From positions 1-61,307 of the forward strand of contig DATEBA010000075.1 of the NCBI GenBank assembly GCA_035288045.1: 61,307 nucleotides of DNA. Direction: 5' to 3'. The position numbers were made by a program, and so were the translations under genes. The DNA comes from DATEBA01 sp035288045 (lineage in GTDB: Bacteria; Actinomycetota; UBA4738; HRBIN12). This document shows positions 1-7,775 of the stretch, in pieces (positions within the stretch are counted from its first letter, which is position 1; each line of letters starts with the position of its first letter). The notes beneath the pieces are model-generated. The model was given only the letters and a program-made list of their open reading frames with translations, made no database searches and was not told where the DNA came from.

Positions 1-838
1 GCTCCCCGGGAACCGCGAGCTCCACGCGCCCGCGGCCGCCCCCCGCCGCGAGCATGAACGAGGCGCAGCCGTCGTCGCCGAGAACCAGCTCCTCGGCCCT
101 GACGTCGGCTCCGGGTGCGGTTCCGAAGGTGACGGTCCTGGCTCGGGTGAGCGCGGCGAACCCGGACGCGACACGGTCGTCGGCGGGAAGGATCGCGAGG
201 CCCTCTCGGGGCAGGGCGCGGACGAGCTCCGCCTTCGCCTGCGCGATCTTCTCCCTCGAGCCGAACAGCTCGAGGTGCGCTACTCCGACGTTGGTGACGA
301 CCCCCACGTCGGGACGCGCGACGGCGGCAAGCCGCGCGATGTGCCCGATCCGCCTGCCTCCCATCTCAGCAACGATCACCTCGGCGTCCGGCGGCGCGCC
401 GAGGATCGTGAGCGGAAGCCCGATCTCGTTGTTGTAGGAGCTAGGGCTGGCGGAGACGTGAAACCTGGCGCCGAGCACCAAGGCCGCGAGGTCCTTCGTG
501 GAGGTCTTGCCGGTCGAACCGGTGATCCCGACGAGCCGTGCGTCGGACGCGGCCCGCTCGTAACCCGCCAGCGCCAGGAGCGCTTCTCCTGTGTCCTCTA
601 CGACCACCGCCGGGCCGCGCGACACGCTGGGGTCGCGGACGACCGCGGCGGCCGAGCCGCGTGCGAAGGCGTCCGCGACGAAGTCGTGACCGTCTCCCCG
701 CTCACCACGTATCGCGAAGAAGAGCGCACCCGGGAGCACGGACCGGCTGTCTGCCGCCGCCGACGACACCTCGACGTCCTCGCCGAAACGATGCCCTTGG
801 ACCGCGGCGGCCACCTCCGACAGCCGGCGAGGCCTCAC
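1..838 (-). CDS. murF: UDP-N-acetylmuramoyl-tripeptide--D-Ala-D-Ala ligase MurF (partial)
   Basis: Cytoplasmic Mur ligase that adds D-Ala-D-Ala to the peptidoglycan precursor. Only the N-terminal 279 codons are present, because the gene runs off the left edge of the window. It starts at a GTG whose last bases overlap the murE stop as GTGA. The visible part has the MurF N-terminal domain, the ATP-binding loop GITGSTGKTSTKD near residue 105, the SYNNEIGLP motif and an EMG motif, which together separate MurF from MurE/MurC/MurD. It is the last visible gene of the dcw operon and is probably translationally coupled to murE. The family call is secure; the C-terminal domain cannot be assessed. Confidence 0.93.
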   Translation of the reverse strand, partial: MRPRRLSEVAAAVQGHRFGEDVEVSSAAADSRSVLPGALFFAIRGERGDGHDFVADAFARGSAAAVVRDPSVSRGPAVVVEDTGEALLALAGYERAASDARLVGITGSTGKTSTKDLAALVLGARFHVSASPSSYNNEIGLPLTILGAPPDAEVIVAEMGGRRIGHIARLAAVARPDVGVVTNVGVAHLELFGSREKIAQAKAELVRALPREGLAILPADDRVASGFAALTRARTVTFGTAPGADVRAEELVLGDDGCASFMLAAGGGRGRVELAVPGE

Positions 839-2343
839 GGGTCCCCCCGGATCGCTCGCAGCTCCTCGGCGGCGACGGTGCGGTCGTCGAACGGGATCGT
901 CCGGTCGGCGAACTCCTGCCCGGTCTCGTGTCCCTTGCCCGCGATGATGACCACGTCCCCCGTTCCGGCCGCGCGAAGGGCGACGCGGATCGCCGCACGG
1001 CGGTCCGCCTCGACCACGTAGTTACCCCCGCCCTCCTTCGCGCCGGGCTCGACGTCGCCGATGATCGCCAGCGGGTCCTCCGAGCGAGGATTGTCGCTGG
1101 TGATCACGGTGAGATCGGCGAGCGAGGTCGCCGCCCGCCCCATGAGGGGGCGCTTCCTCCGGTCGCGGTCGCCCCCGCACCCTAGGACGACGATCAGCCT
1201 TGCCTCCGCGAACGGACGGGCTCCGGCAAGCACGTTCTCCACGCCGTCGGGGGTGTGCGCGTAGTCGACCAGGACGAGGAATCCCTGACCCTCGTCCACC
1301 GGCTCCACGCGGCCCGGCACGCCGCCGAGGCCGCCGATTCCCTCGACCACCGTGCCGTCGTCGATGCCGAGCGCGCGGGCCGAGGCGAAGGCGGCCAGGC
1401 AGTTCCATACGTTGAACCTGCCGCGGAGCGAAGAGCGGACCTCGAGGCCGTCGACCAGGAACTCCACCCCGTCGGCCGTGGACCGGACGTCGGTCGCGCG
1501 CACGTCCGCCTCCGCGTCGACCCCGTAGGTCGTCGTCGGGAGCCCCGAGGAGAGCAACGGTTGCGCCTCCGTTGAGTCGGCGTTGACGACCGCGGCCGCT
1601 GCCTGCTCCGGCGTGAACAGCCTCGCCTTCGCGGCGAAGTACTCCTCCATCGAGCCGTGGTAGTCGAGATGGTCCTGCGTGAGGTTCGTGAAGACCGCGA
1701 GCGAGTAGCGGACGCCACCGACGCGGTGCTGGTCGAGCCCGTGGGAGGAGACCTCCATCGCCACGGCCCGGACGCCGTCGTCGCGCATCCGCGCCAGCAA
1801 CCGGTGAAGGTCCGGCGCCTCCGGAGTGGTCCGGTCGAACGGGACCTGCCGCCCCCGGATCCGCGCGCCCGTGGTGCCGATCAGGCCGGGAGCGAGCCCC
1901 GCCGCGACGAAGATCGACTCGAGCAGGTAGGTCGTCGTCGTCTTCCCGTTCGTCCCCGTCACACCGACCATCGTCATCCCTTCGGCCGGACGACCGAAGA
2001 ACGCCGCGGCGACCGGGCCCATCGCCCGACGCACCGAGGAGACGCGGACCTGAGGCACCTCGAACGGGAGGAATCGTTCGACCACGAGCGCGGTCGCTCC
2101 GGAACGGAGCGCCGTCTCCGCGAAGTCGTGGCCATCGAGCTTCGTCCCGGGCACGCAGAAGAAGAGGGAACCCGGCGAGACGTCGTCCGACCGGTACGAG
2201 ACGTCGGAGACGGGCACACCGAGGTCGCCGCGCACCTCGCGGATCGGGAGGGATTCCACGAGGTCGGCAACGCGCACAGCGGAAGGAGATGTGGGAGCCA
2301 ACGCGTCTGAGCTTACCGTCGCCGTGACGCCGAAACCCGTCAT
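835..2343 (-). CDS. murE: UDP-MurNAc-tripeptide synthetase MurE, meso-DAP type
   Basis: 502-residue Mur ligase that adds the third amino acid of the peptidoglycan stem peptide. The P-loop TGTNGKTTTTYLLE lies near residue 110, and a SDNPRSEDP segment holds the DNPR motif that in characterised MurE enzymes selects meso-diaminopimelate rather than lysine. The ATG at 2343 is chosen because it overlaps the ftsI stop as TGATG and places the conserved N-terminal domain correctly. A longer open frame upstream is the antisense/other-frame shadow of ftsI. The 3' end overlaps the murF start. The DAP assignment predicts an A1-gamma type wall, as in many actinobacteria. Confidence 0.95.
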   Translation of the reverse strand: MTGFGVTATVSSDALAPTSPSAVRVADLVESLPIREVRGDLGVPVSDVSYRSDDVSPGSLFFCVPGTKLDGHDFAETALRSGATALVVERFLPFEVPQVRVSSVRRAMGPVAAAFFGRPAEGMTMVGVTGTNGKTTTTYLLESIFVAAGLAPGLIGTTGARIRGRQVPFDRTTPEAPDLHRLLARMRDDGVRAVAMEVSSHGLDQHRVGGVRYSLAVFTNLTQDHLDYHGSMEEYFAAKARLFTPEQAAAAVVNADSTEAQPLLSSGLPTTTYGVDAEADVRATDVRSTADGVEFLVDGLEVRSSLRGRFNVWNCLAAFASARALGIDDGTVVEGIGGLGGVPGRVEPVDEGQGFLVLVDYAHTPDGVENVLAGARPFAEARLIVVLGCGGDRDRRKRPLMGRAATSLADLTVITSDNPRSEDPLAIIGDVEPGAKEGGGNYVVEADRRAAIRVALRAAGTGDVVIIAGKGHETGQEFADRTIPFDDRTVAAEELRAIRGDP

Positions 2344-4052
2344 CACCGCTCGGTGGACGGGGGTCGCGGCACCGGATCGCCGGGCGCGATCCGCAGACGG
2401 TGGATGGCGTAGCGGGCGATCTCCTGGAACAGCGGAGCGGCCGCCAGACCCCCGTAAACGGTCACGGGCTCGTCGAGCATCGCGGCTATCGCCACGTGTG
2501 GACGCGACGCCGGCAGGAACCCTATGAACGACGCAACGTATCGGTGCGCGTAGCCGGGGCGGTCCGTGTACGGCTTCCGCGCCGTGCCCGTCTTGCCGGC
2601 TACCTGGTAGCCCGGCACCTGCGCCGACTGCCCGGTCCCGTCCTCGACGGCGTAGGCCAGCATCTGAGTGACCATCCGCGCGGTCCGCGGCGAGACGACT
2701 CGCTTCGTCACGGACGGGGGGGACGGCACGAGCGTCCCGTCGGGACCGACCGTCCCGCGAACGAGCCGTGGCTGCACCCACTTGCCTCCGTTGGCTATCG
2801 TCGCGTACACGGCGGCCATCTGGAGCGGCGTGACGGAGATCCCCTGTCCGAAAGCTATCGTCGGGAGGCTCGTGAGCGACCAGCTGTCGAGCGGAAGCAG
2901 CAGCCCCGACCCCTCACCAGGGAATCCGAGCCCGGTCTGGCTTCCGAACCCGAAACGCGACAGGTAGCGCGAGAGGAGCGGCGCGCCCACCTCCTCCGCC
3001 ACCTCGACGATACCGATGTTGCTGGACTTGGCCACGATGTCGGCGAGGGTCATCCTCTCGGTCGGGTGTCGATGGGAGTCGTGGATCACCGAGTTCCCGA
3101 TCTGCACCTTCCACGGGACCAGGAACCGCTTCTCCAGCGGGAACACGTTCTCCTCGATCGCCACTGATGCCGTTATCACCTTGTTCACGGACCCGGGCTC
3201 AACCGCGTCGGTGACGGCGCGGTTCTTCCATACCTCCGGCTCGTCTGACCACTCCGTGAAGCGATTGGGATCGAACGTCGGGTACACGGCCATCGCCAGG
3301 ATGTCGCCGGTCGCTGGGTCCAGGACGATCACGGTGCCGCCCTTCGCGCGGTTGGCCTCGACCGCACGCTCCAGAGCGGCCTCGACTCGGTACTGGAGCT
3401 GCCGGTCGATGGTCGTCGCGATGTCGCTCCCCGACCTCGGTTCGACGACCTCCTGGAGCCCTCGCGCGATCGGGCGGCCGGCGGGATCGAGCTCCTGGAT
3501 CTGCTCCCCGGAACGGCCCGCGAGTAGATCCTGGTACTGCGCCTCGAGGCCGTCGAGGCCGATACCGTCCACCCCAACGAACCCAAGCACCTGGGATGCG
3601 AGCGGCCCCGCAGGGTAGTAGCGCTTGCTGACCGGAAGGCTGCCCACGCCGGGGAGCTCTAGCGCAGCGATCCGCTCGGCCATCTCCCGGTCCACCTGAC
3701 GAGCCACGAATGCGAAGCCGCGACCTCGCACGCTGGAAAGGATCTCGCGCGGCTTCACTCCGAGGATCACGGCGAGTTGCTCCGCCGTCCCGGCAGGGTC
3801 CTGCACGAACTGACCCTGAACGTAGACGTCCCGGGCCTCGAGGGAGATCGCGAGTAGCTCACCGTAGCGATCGAGGATCCGTCCGCGCTGCGCCGGGAGC
3901 TCCGCGGGATGAAGCCGCTGGTCGTACCCGAGGCTGCGGAGCTCCGGAGCCCGGCTCACCTGAAGGACGGCGAGCCTGGCGACGATCCCTCCAAGTCCGG
4001 CCACCATCCCGACGAGCAGCACCACGAGCCGGCCGAGAGGAGGGCGCTTCAC
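2343..4052 (-). CDS. ftsI: Septal penicillin-binding protein FtsI (PBP3/PBP2B class)
   Basis: 569-residue division transpeptidase. A single N-terminal membrane anchor (LVVLLVGMVAGLGGIVARLAVL) is followed by the PBP dimerisation domain beginning near QRGRILDRYGELLA. The transpeptidase domain carries all three active-site motifs: SxxK as SVNK in EPGSVNKVI, SxN as SSN in AKSSNIG, and KTG in VAGKTGTARK. The GTG at 4052 overlaps the ftsL stop (GTGA). No C-terminal PASTA repeats follow, unlike some Gram-positive PBP2x proteins. It acts at the septum with FtsW and FtsL; FtsW is not in the window and probably lies beyond murF. Confidence 0.94.
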   Translation of the reverse strand: MKRPPLGRLVVLLVGMVAGLGGIVARLAVLQVSRAPELRSLGYDQRLHPAELPAQRGRILDRYGELLAISLEARDVYVQGQFVQDPAGTAEQLAVILGVKPREILSSVRGRGFAFVARQVDREMAERIAALELPGVGSLPVSKRYYPAGPLASQVLGFVGVDGIGLDGLEAQYQDLLAGRSGEQIQELDPAGRPIARGLQEVVEPRSGSDIATTIDRQLQYRVEAALERAVEANRAKGGTVIVLDPATGDILAMAVYPTFDPNRFTEWSDEPEVWKNRAVTDAVEPGSVNKVITASVAIEENVFPLEKRFLVPWKVQIGNSVIHDSHRHPTERMTLADIVAKSSNIGIVEVAEEVGAPLLSRYLSRFGFGSQTGLGFPGEGSGLLLPLDSWSLTSLPTIAFGQGISVTPLQMAAVYATIANGGKWVQPRLVRGTVGPDGTLVPSPPSVTKRVVSPRTARMVTQMLAYAVEDGTGQSAQVPGYQVAGKTGTARKPYTDRPGYAHRYVASFIGFLPASRPHVAIAAMLDEPVTVYGGLAAAPLFQEIARYAIHRLRIAPGDPVPRPPSTER

Positions 4053-4444
4053 TCCCCCGACCCCCGCGCCTCGCCGACGCGGAGGAGATGCACCTGCTCG
4101 GGCAGCTCCATGCCGTGCACCGACGCCCACTCGGCGATCCGTCCGGGTGACGACAGACGCGCGACCTCGAGCTCGAGCGTGAGTCGCCGTTCGGATAGCC
4201 CGGTGATCCTCGTCTCCAGCGCCTGGAGGCGGAACGACGCCTGTGCAAGCAGCGCGTTCAGCGTGACAATGCCTATCACCATCAAGGTGAGGATCGTCCC
4301 GGCCAGGATCGCGAAGCCGACGTGGTGGCGGCTGCGAGACCGCCTGCTCGGCGTCGCCTTCCTCTGCGGCGCCGGCCGACGCGAAGGGACGGCCGGCGCC
4401 GGCCGTGGCTTCCTCGCCGGAAGCGTACGCGCGGGAACGCTCAC
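4049..4444 (-). CDS. ftsL: FtsL-like septum formation protein
   Basis: 131-residue bitopic membrane protein located where ftsL always sits, between rsmH and ftsI. It has a long basic, proline-rich cytoplasmic N-terminus (about residues 1-40), one transmembrane helix (VGFAILAGTILTLMVIGIVTLNALLA) and an extracytoplasmic coiled-coil-like stretch rich in L, E and R (about 68-105). FtsL sequence is poorly conserved, so the call rests on architecture and position more than on motifs. Both ends overlap neighbours by 4 nt as GTGA, so translation is probably coupled along the whole cluster. In known systems it recruits FtsI/FtsW with DivIC/FtsB. Confidence 0.85.
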   Translation of the reverse strand: MSVPARTLPARKPRPAPAVPSRRPAPQRKATPSRRSRSRHHVGFAILAGTILTLMVIGIVTLNALLAQASFRLQALETRITGLSERRLTLELEVARLSSPGRIAEWASVHGMELPEQVHLLRVGEARGSGE

Positions 4445-5304
4445 GCCTCTCCCTCGAAGCGTTCGGCGGCACGGAGTCGCGCGCTCCGAGCGCGCGGGTT
4501 GCCCGCAACCTCGGCCGCCTCCGGCCGGAGCGGCTTCTTGGTGAGGACGAAGAGCCGCTCGTCCTCGCGGAGGAAGCGCTTCACGATCCGGTCCTCGAGC
4601 GAGTGGTATGCGATCACGACTACGCGGCCACCGGGAGCCAGGAACCCGACCGCCCGAGGCAGGGAGGCGGCGAGCTCCTCGAGCTCCCGGTTGACCGCGA
4701 TGCGGAGCGCCTGGAACGTGCGACGCGCGGGGTGGGGGCCCCCCGGACGCTTCCCCAGCGCTCCCGCCACGACGCGGGCGAGCTCATCGGTCGTCTCTAT
4801 CGGACTCCGCAAGCGCGCCCGCACGATGGCCCGGGCGACCCGTCGCGCCCGGTGTTCCTCTCCGAATCCCTGGATGATCCGCGCGAGCTCTTCCTCGCTC
4901 GCCTCGTTCACGAGATCGCGCGCGCTGGGGCCCTCCTTGTCCATCCGCATGTCCAGCGGACCCTCCCGCCGGTACCCGAACCCGCGCGCCGAGGCGTCCA
5001 ACTGCATCGACGACACCCCGAGGTCGAAGAGAACGCCGTCCACGCGCTCGGCGATCTCGACCTCCGTGAAGCGCGCGCGCGAGAGCTCCGCGTGCGACCC
5101 GAAGCGGCCCAGAGCATCTCGTGCGAGCGCGACGGCCTCCGGGTCGCGATCGAACCCCAGCACCCGCTCCACGCCGGCTCCGAGGAGCGCCGCCGCGTGA
5201 CCCCCAGCGCCGACGGTCATATCCACGACCGTCCCACGACTTCCGAGGAGGCCAACGACCGCGTCGACCATGACCGGCGCATGCGGAGCCTCAGGCGATC
5301 GCAC
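4441..5304 (-). CDS. rsmH: 16S rRNA (cytosine-1402-N4)-methyltransferase RsmH (MraW)
   Basis: 287-residue SAM-dependent methyltransferase that modifies C1402 in the ribosomal P site. The N-terminus HAPVMVDAVVGLL, the SAM loop TVGAGGHAAALL, FDRDPEAVALA, the DLGVSSMQLD motif and the C-terminal VIAYHSLEDRIVKRFLR are all diagnostic. The GTG start at 5304 lies 14 nt inside the preceding 38-codon ORF, so initiation likely depends on translation of that ORF. Its stop overlaps ftsL as GTGA. Length and motif order match the family. Confidence 0.96.
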   Translation of the reverse strand: MRSPEAPHAPVMVDAVVGLLGSRGTVVDMTVGAGGHAAALLGAGVERVLGFDRDPEAVALARDALGRFGSHAELSRARFTEVEIAERVDGVLFDLGVSSMQLDASARGFGYRREGPLDMRMDKEGPSARDLVNEASEEELARIIQGFGEEHRARRVARAIVRARLRSPIETTDELARVVAGALGKRPGGPHPARRTFQALRIAVNRELEELAASLPRAVGFLAPGGRVVVIAYHSLEDRIVKRFLREDERLFVLTKKPLRPEAAEVAGNPRARSARLRAAERFEGEA

Positions 5305-5407
5305 GCGCGACGATCAACACGACGCCGAGCGGCAGCGCGAGCGTCAGTCCCGACAGCAGGAGGAGCGACACGCTCTGCCGCACCTCGTCCGAGAACCATC
5401 CCTTCAT
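5291..5407 (-). CDS. Unannotated 38-residue single-pass membrane peptide in the dcw cluster
   Basis: An ORF of 38 codons fills the gap between mraZ and rsmH. Its ATG overlaps the mraZ stop as ATGA and its TGA lies 14 nt inside rsmH, the same coupling used by the rest of the operon. The peptide begins MKGWFSDEVRQSV, then has one strongly hydrophobic helix (about residues 14-34, rich in L, V and G) and ends RAIA. The short charged N-terminus and C-terminal Arg fit a bitopic microprotein. I recognise no family. The position, the overlaps and the clean transmembrane profile support it being translated; a conserved role in division or in coupling to rsmH is inference. Confidence 0.6.
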   Translation of the reverse strand: MKGWFSDEVRQSVSLLLLSGLTLALPLGVVLIVARAIA

Positions 5408-5841
5408 CCCTGCCCCCTACTCGGATAGAGCGTCCCGGCTTGGTACGCGCCTCCGAACGATTCGAGGTAGCGCCCGTGCGCCTCCCGATCCCAGATCTCC
5501 ATCCGGTCGTGGACGCCGACGACCACGACCTCTTTGCGGATGCCCACCTGGTTCCGCAGGCGCTGCGGGACGACGAGCCGGCCCTGCGAGTCGAGCTCTA
5601 CGGGCTCGGCGTTGCCGAAGAACATCCGGGAGTAGGCCCGGCCCTCGGTGTCGGAGAGGGGGGAGGAGCGCACCTCCTCGGCGCGCTCCTCCCACTCGGC
5701 CCTAGGGAAGCAGAAGAGGCATCCGTCCTGCCCAAGCGTCAAGTAGGCGCCGTCGGCGAGCGCCTCCCGGAAACGCGCGGGCAGCGAGATCCGCCCCTTC
5801 GGGTCGAGCTGGTAGCCGTGCGTGCCGAGCAGTTCGGCCAC
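5404..5841 (-). CDS. mraZ: Transcriptional regulator / cell-division protein MraZ
   Basis: 145-residue member of the AbrB-like MraZ family, which binds GTGG-type repeats upstream of its own gene and controls the dcw operon. Two tandem SpoVT/AbrB-like halves are visible: LLGTHGYQLDPKGRISLPARFR near residues 4-25 and VELDSQGRLVVPQRLRNQVG near residues 85-105, each with the D-x-K/Q-GR core. The GTG at 5841 is chosen because it puts the family N-terminus (normally MFxGxYxHxLDxKGR) at residue 1. A longer in-frame extension runs through the promoter and is rejected. The promoter and four candidate binding boxes lie directly upstream. Confidence 0.94.
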   Translation of the reverse strand: MAELLGTHGYQLDPKGRISLPARFREALADGAYLTLGQDGCLFCFPRAEWEERAEEVRSSPLSDTEGRAYSRMFFGNAEPVELDSQGRLVVPQRLRNQVGIRKEVVVVGVHDRMEIWDREAHGRYLESFGGAYQAGTLYPSRGQG

Positions 5842-5860
5842 GCGGTCCCCCCCTTCTCCT

Positions 5861-5904
5861 CCACTAAGCGCCACCTTTATGCCACTAACACTCCACCGGG
5901 TCAA
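5861..5904 (-). promoter_or_regulatory. mraZ promoter overlapped by four GTGG MraZ boxes
   Basis: On the minus strand a -35 TTGACC (5899-5904) and a -10 CATAAA (5876-5881) are separated by exactly 17 bp, placing the start about 30 nt before mraZ. Four GTGG tetramers (plus-strand CCAC at 5861, 5871, 5882 and 5893) recur at 10-11 bp steps, one helical turn, and overlap the core promoter. This matches the known MraZ autorepressor arrangement of tandem repeats. Elements are seen directly; binding is inferred from the family. Confidence 0.65.
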
Positions 5905-5970
5905 GTCACCACAGTGCATACAGTCAACGAGAGTCAAGGACTGACTACGGATGTGGCGCGGGGACGACGC

Positions 5971-6471
5971 TCAGCGGTGGTGCCGGTGCGGCGTGAGGTA
6001 TGGCTCCCAGTCGGGCTCGGTGCTCCCGAGCGAGAGGTGGAAGCCGTCCGGAGGCGCGAAGGGCTTGCGGTGGAGACGAAGGCCGGCCTCCTGGGGCAGC
6101 CGGTTCTCCTTCTTGGAGTTACAGCGGCGGCAGGAGGCGACGACGTTGTCCCACGTGTGGCCTCCGCCCTTGGAGCGCGGGATCACGTGGTCCAGGTTCT
6201 CGGCGGTGCTGCCGCAGTACTGGCAGGCGTGAGAGTCGCGCGCGAACACCGCCCGGCGCGTGAGGGGCGCGTGCGCACGGTAGGGCACCTTCACGAAGTA
6301 GCGGAGTCGCACGACCGACGGAGCGTCGAGCCTGAGGCGCTCCGAGCGGAAGACCAACCCGTTCGGGACGATGACCTCGGCCTTCTCCTTGAGGACGAGC
6401 ACGACCGCTCGCCGCGCGCTGACGATCGCGAGCGGCTGGTCCGACGCGTTTAAGACGAGCGCCCTTCCCAT
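5971..6471 (-). CDS. HNH endonuclease family protein
   Basis: 166-residue protein with a C-terminal HNH domain. CQYCG and CRRCN form the two zinc knuckles, with LDHVIPRSKGGGHTWDNVV between them providing the H-N pair. The N-terminal half (MGRALVLNASDQPLAIVSARRAVVLV) is typical of the stand-alone HNH proteins common in Actinobacteria and Cyanobacteria, often encoded near housekeeping genes. The ATG at 6471 is preferred because an earlier in-frame ATG would run through the candidate -10 box. It is not part of an obvious restriction or mobile cassette. Biological role unknown. Confidence 0.85.
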   Translation of the reverse strand: MGRALVLNASDQPLAIVSARRAVVLVLKEKAEVIVPNGLVFRSERLRLDAPSVVRLRYFVKVPYRAHAPLTRRAVFARDSHACQYCGSTAENLDHVIPRSKGGGHTWDNVVASCRRCNSKKENRLPQEAGLRLHRKPFAPPDGFHLSLGSTEPDWEPYLTPHRHHR

Positions 6472-6800
6472 CTGGGTGGTGCGAGTATAGCCGCCTGCCT
6501 GCGGAAACCCGCCGGATGCTTGAATCCGGCTAATCACAAGGGTGTAATCGGACCGAAGGCGGCGGAGCGAGCCGAGGTACGAAGGACGCCTAGAAGTAGC
6601 GAAAAAGGGGCCGCGCGGGGCGTCCGAGATACCCGAGGCGCGTCTCCGCCGTCTTCAGCCCTCCCCCGACCTATGCAACGCAGGAACCTCGCTGCGGCAT
6701 GAAGTCCCCGAGGAGCATCCGTCTGGGAGTTCCGGCCCGCATCTCGCCCTGGGCCGAACCGGGGGTGGTCGGTAAGATGGGCCGAAGATTCGGAGGGCAC
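6472..6800. other. Divergent intergenic region, HNH gene / moxR operon
   Basis: About 330 bp between divergent genes. Apart from the candidate TATACT near the HNH start I see no coding signal, tRNA, terminator or repeat that I can support. An upstream in-frame ATG at 6777 could add eight residues to MoxR. Confidence 0.5.
6484..6489 (-). promoter_or_regulatory. Candidate -10 box (TATACT) of the HNH gene
   Basis: TATACT on the minus strand places the transcription start about 5-7 nt before the ATG at 6471, giving an almost leaderless mRNA. No good -35 is visible. The same TATACT hexamer precedes thiG (38918-38923) and the threonine aldolase gene (43928-43933). Confidence 0.4.
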
Positions 6801-7775
6801 GTGGAGACACGCGACGAGGAACTGGCTTGGCAGCGCTTCGCCACCCGATTCCACGAGATCGAGCGCAACGTGGAGCGGGTCGTACAGGGCAAGGCCCACG
6901 AGATCCGCCTCGCGCTCGTCGCGCTCGTCGCCGAGGGCCACGTCCTGATCGAGGACGTCCCCGGCGTAGGGAAGACGATGCTGGCCAAAGCGATCGCACG
7001 GTCGATAGACTGCTCGTTCCGAAGGATCCAGTTCACGCCCGACCTGCTACCGACGGACATAACCGGGGTGAACGTCTTCAACCAGGAGAGGGGAGACTTC
7101 GAGTTCAAGCCGGGCGCGATCTTCGCCAACATCGTGCTCGGAGACGAGATCAACCGCGCGAGCCCGAAGACGCAGTCGGCTCTGCTGGAGTCGATGGAGG
7201 AGCGGCAGGTGACGGTGGACGCGGTCACTTACCAGCTCGGCTCCCCGTTCATGGTCCTCGCGACCCAGAACCCGATCGAGCACGAGGGCACCTACCCGCT
7301 TCCCGAGGCGCAGCTCGACCGCTTCATGCTCCGCCTGTCGATCGGCTACCCGACACCCGACGTGGAGGTCGAGATCCTCGAGACACACGGCGTCCGGTCC
7401 ACGCTGGACGACATCGGACCGGTGGCGGACGCCCCGGCGGTAGCGGAGATGATCCTGCAAGCGCGTCGCGTCCACGTCGCGCCAGCGCTCCGGAGCTACA
7501 TCGTGAACGTGATGGACGCGACCCGCCGCCACCCAGACCTGTTCCTTGGCGCGAGCCCGCGGGCCTCGATCATGCTCCTCCGAGCGGCACGGGCGCACGC
7601 CGCGACCCTCGAGCGCGACTTCGCCGTCCCCGACGACGTGAAACTGCTTGCCCCAGCGGTCCTGGGCCACCGGGTGATCGTGTCCGCGGACGCGCTCATG
7701 AGCGGCCGGGGCAGCGACTCGATCCTCGCGGAGATCCTCGACTCCGTCGAGGTTCCCGTCGCCGGGGCAGACTGA
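6801..7775 (+). CDS. MoxR-family AAA+ ATPase
   Basis: 324-residue AAA+ chaperone-like ATPase. Walker A is PGVGKTMLAKA (about residue 54), Walker B is VLGDEINRASPKTQSALLESM, with the MoxR insert TGVNVFNQERGDFEFKPG before it and the sensor segment VLATQNPIEHEGTYPLPEAQLDRF after it. The GTG at 6801 follows GGAGG by 4 nt; an ATG at 6777 is an alternative that adds eight residues. It overlaps the DUF58 gene by one base (TGATG). MoxR proteins next to DUF58 and transglutaminase genes are a recurring operon thought to assemble or activate a surface or membrane complex. Confidence 0.92.
   Translation: METRDEELAWQRFATRFHEIERNVERVVQGKAHEIRLALVALVAEGHVLIEDVPGVGKTMLAKAIARSIDCSFRRIQFTPDLLPTDITGVNVFNQERGDFEFKPGAIFANIVLGDEINRASPKTQSALLESMEERQVTVDAVTYQLGSPFMVLATQNPIEHEGTYPLPEAQLDRFMLRLSIGYPTPDVEVEILETHGVRSTLDDIGPVADAPAVAEMILQARRVHVAPALRSYIVNVMDATRRHPDLFLGASPRASIMLLRAARAHAATLERDFAVPDDVKLLAPAVLGHRVIVSADALMSGRGSDSILAEILDSVEVPVAGAD

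Noticed and set aside
2344..2781. Longer N-terminal extension of murE
   Set aside because: The extra residues are out-of-frame translation of ftsI, and the TGATG overlap gives the natural start.
4053..4508. N-terminal extension of ftsI over ftsL
   Set aside because: FtsL with its clear transmembrane helix occupies this region, and the GTGA overlap marks the true ftsI start.
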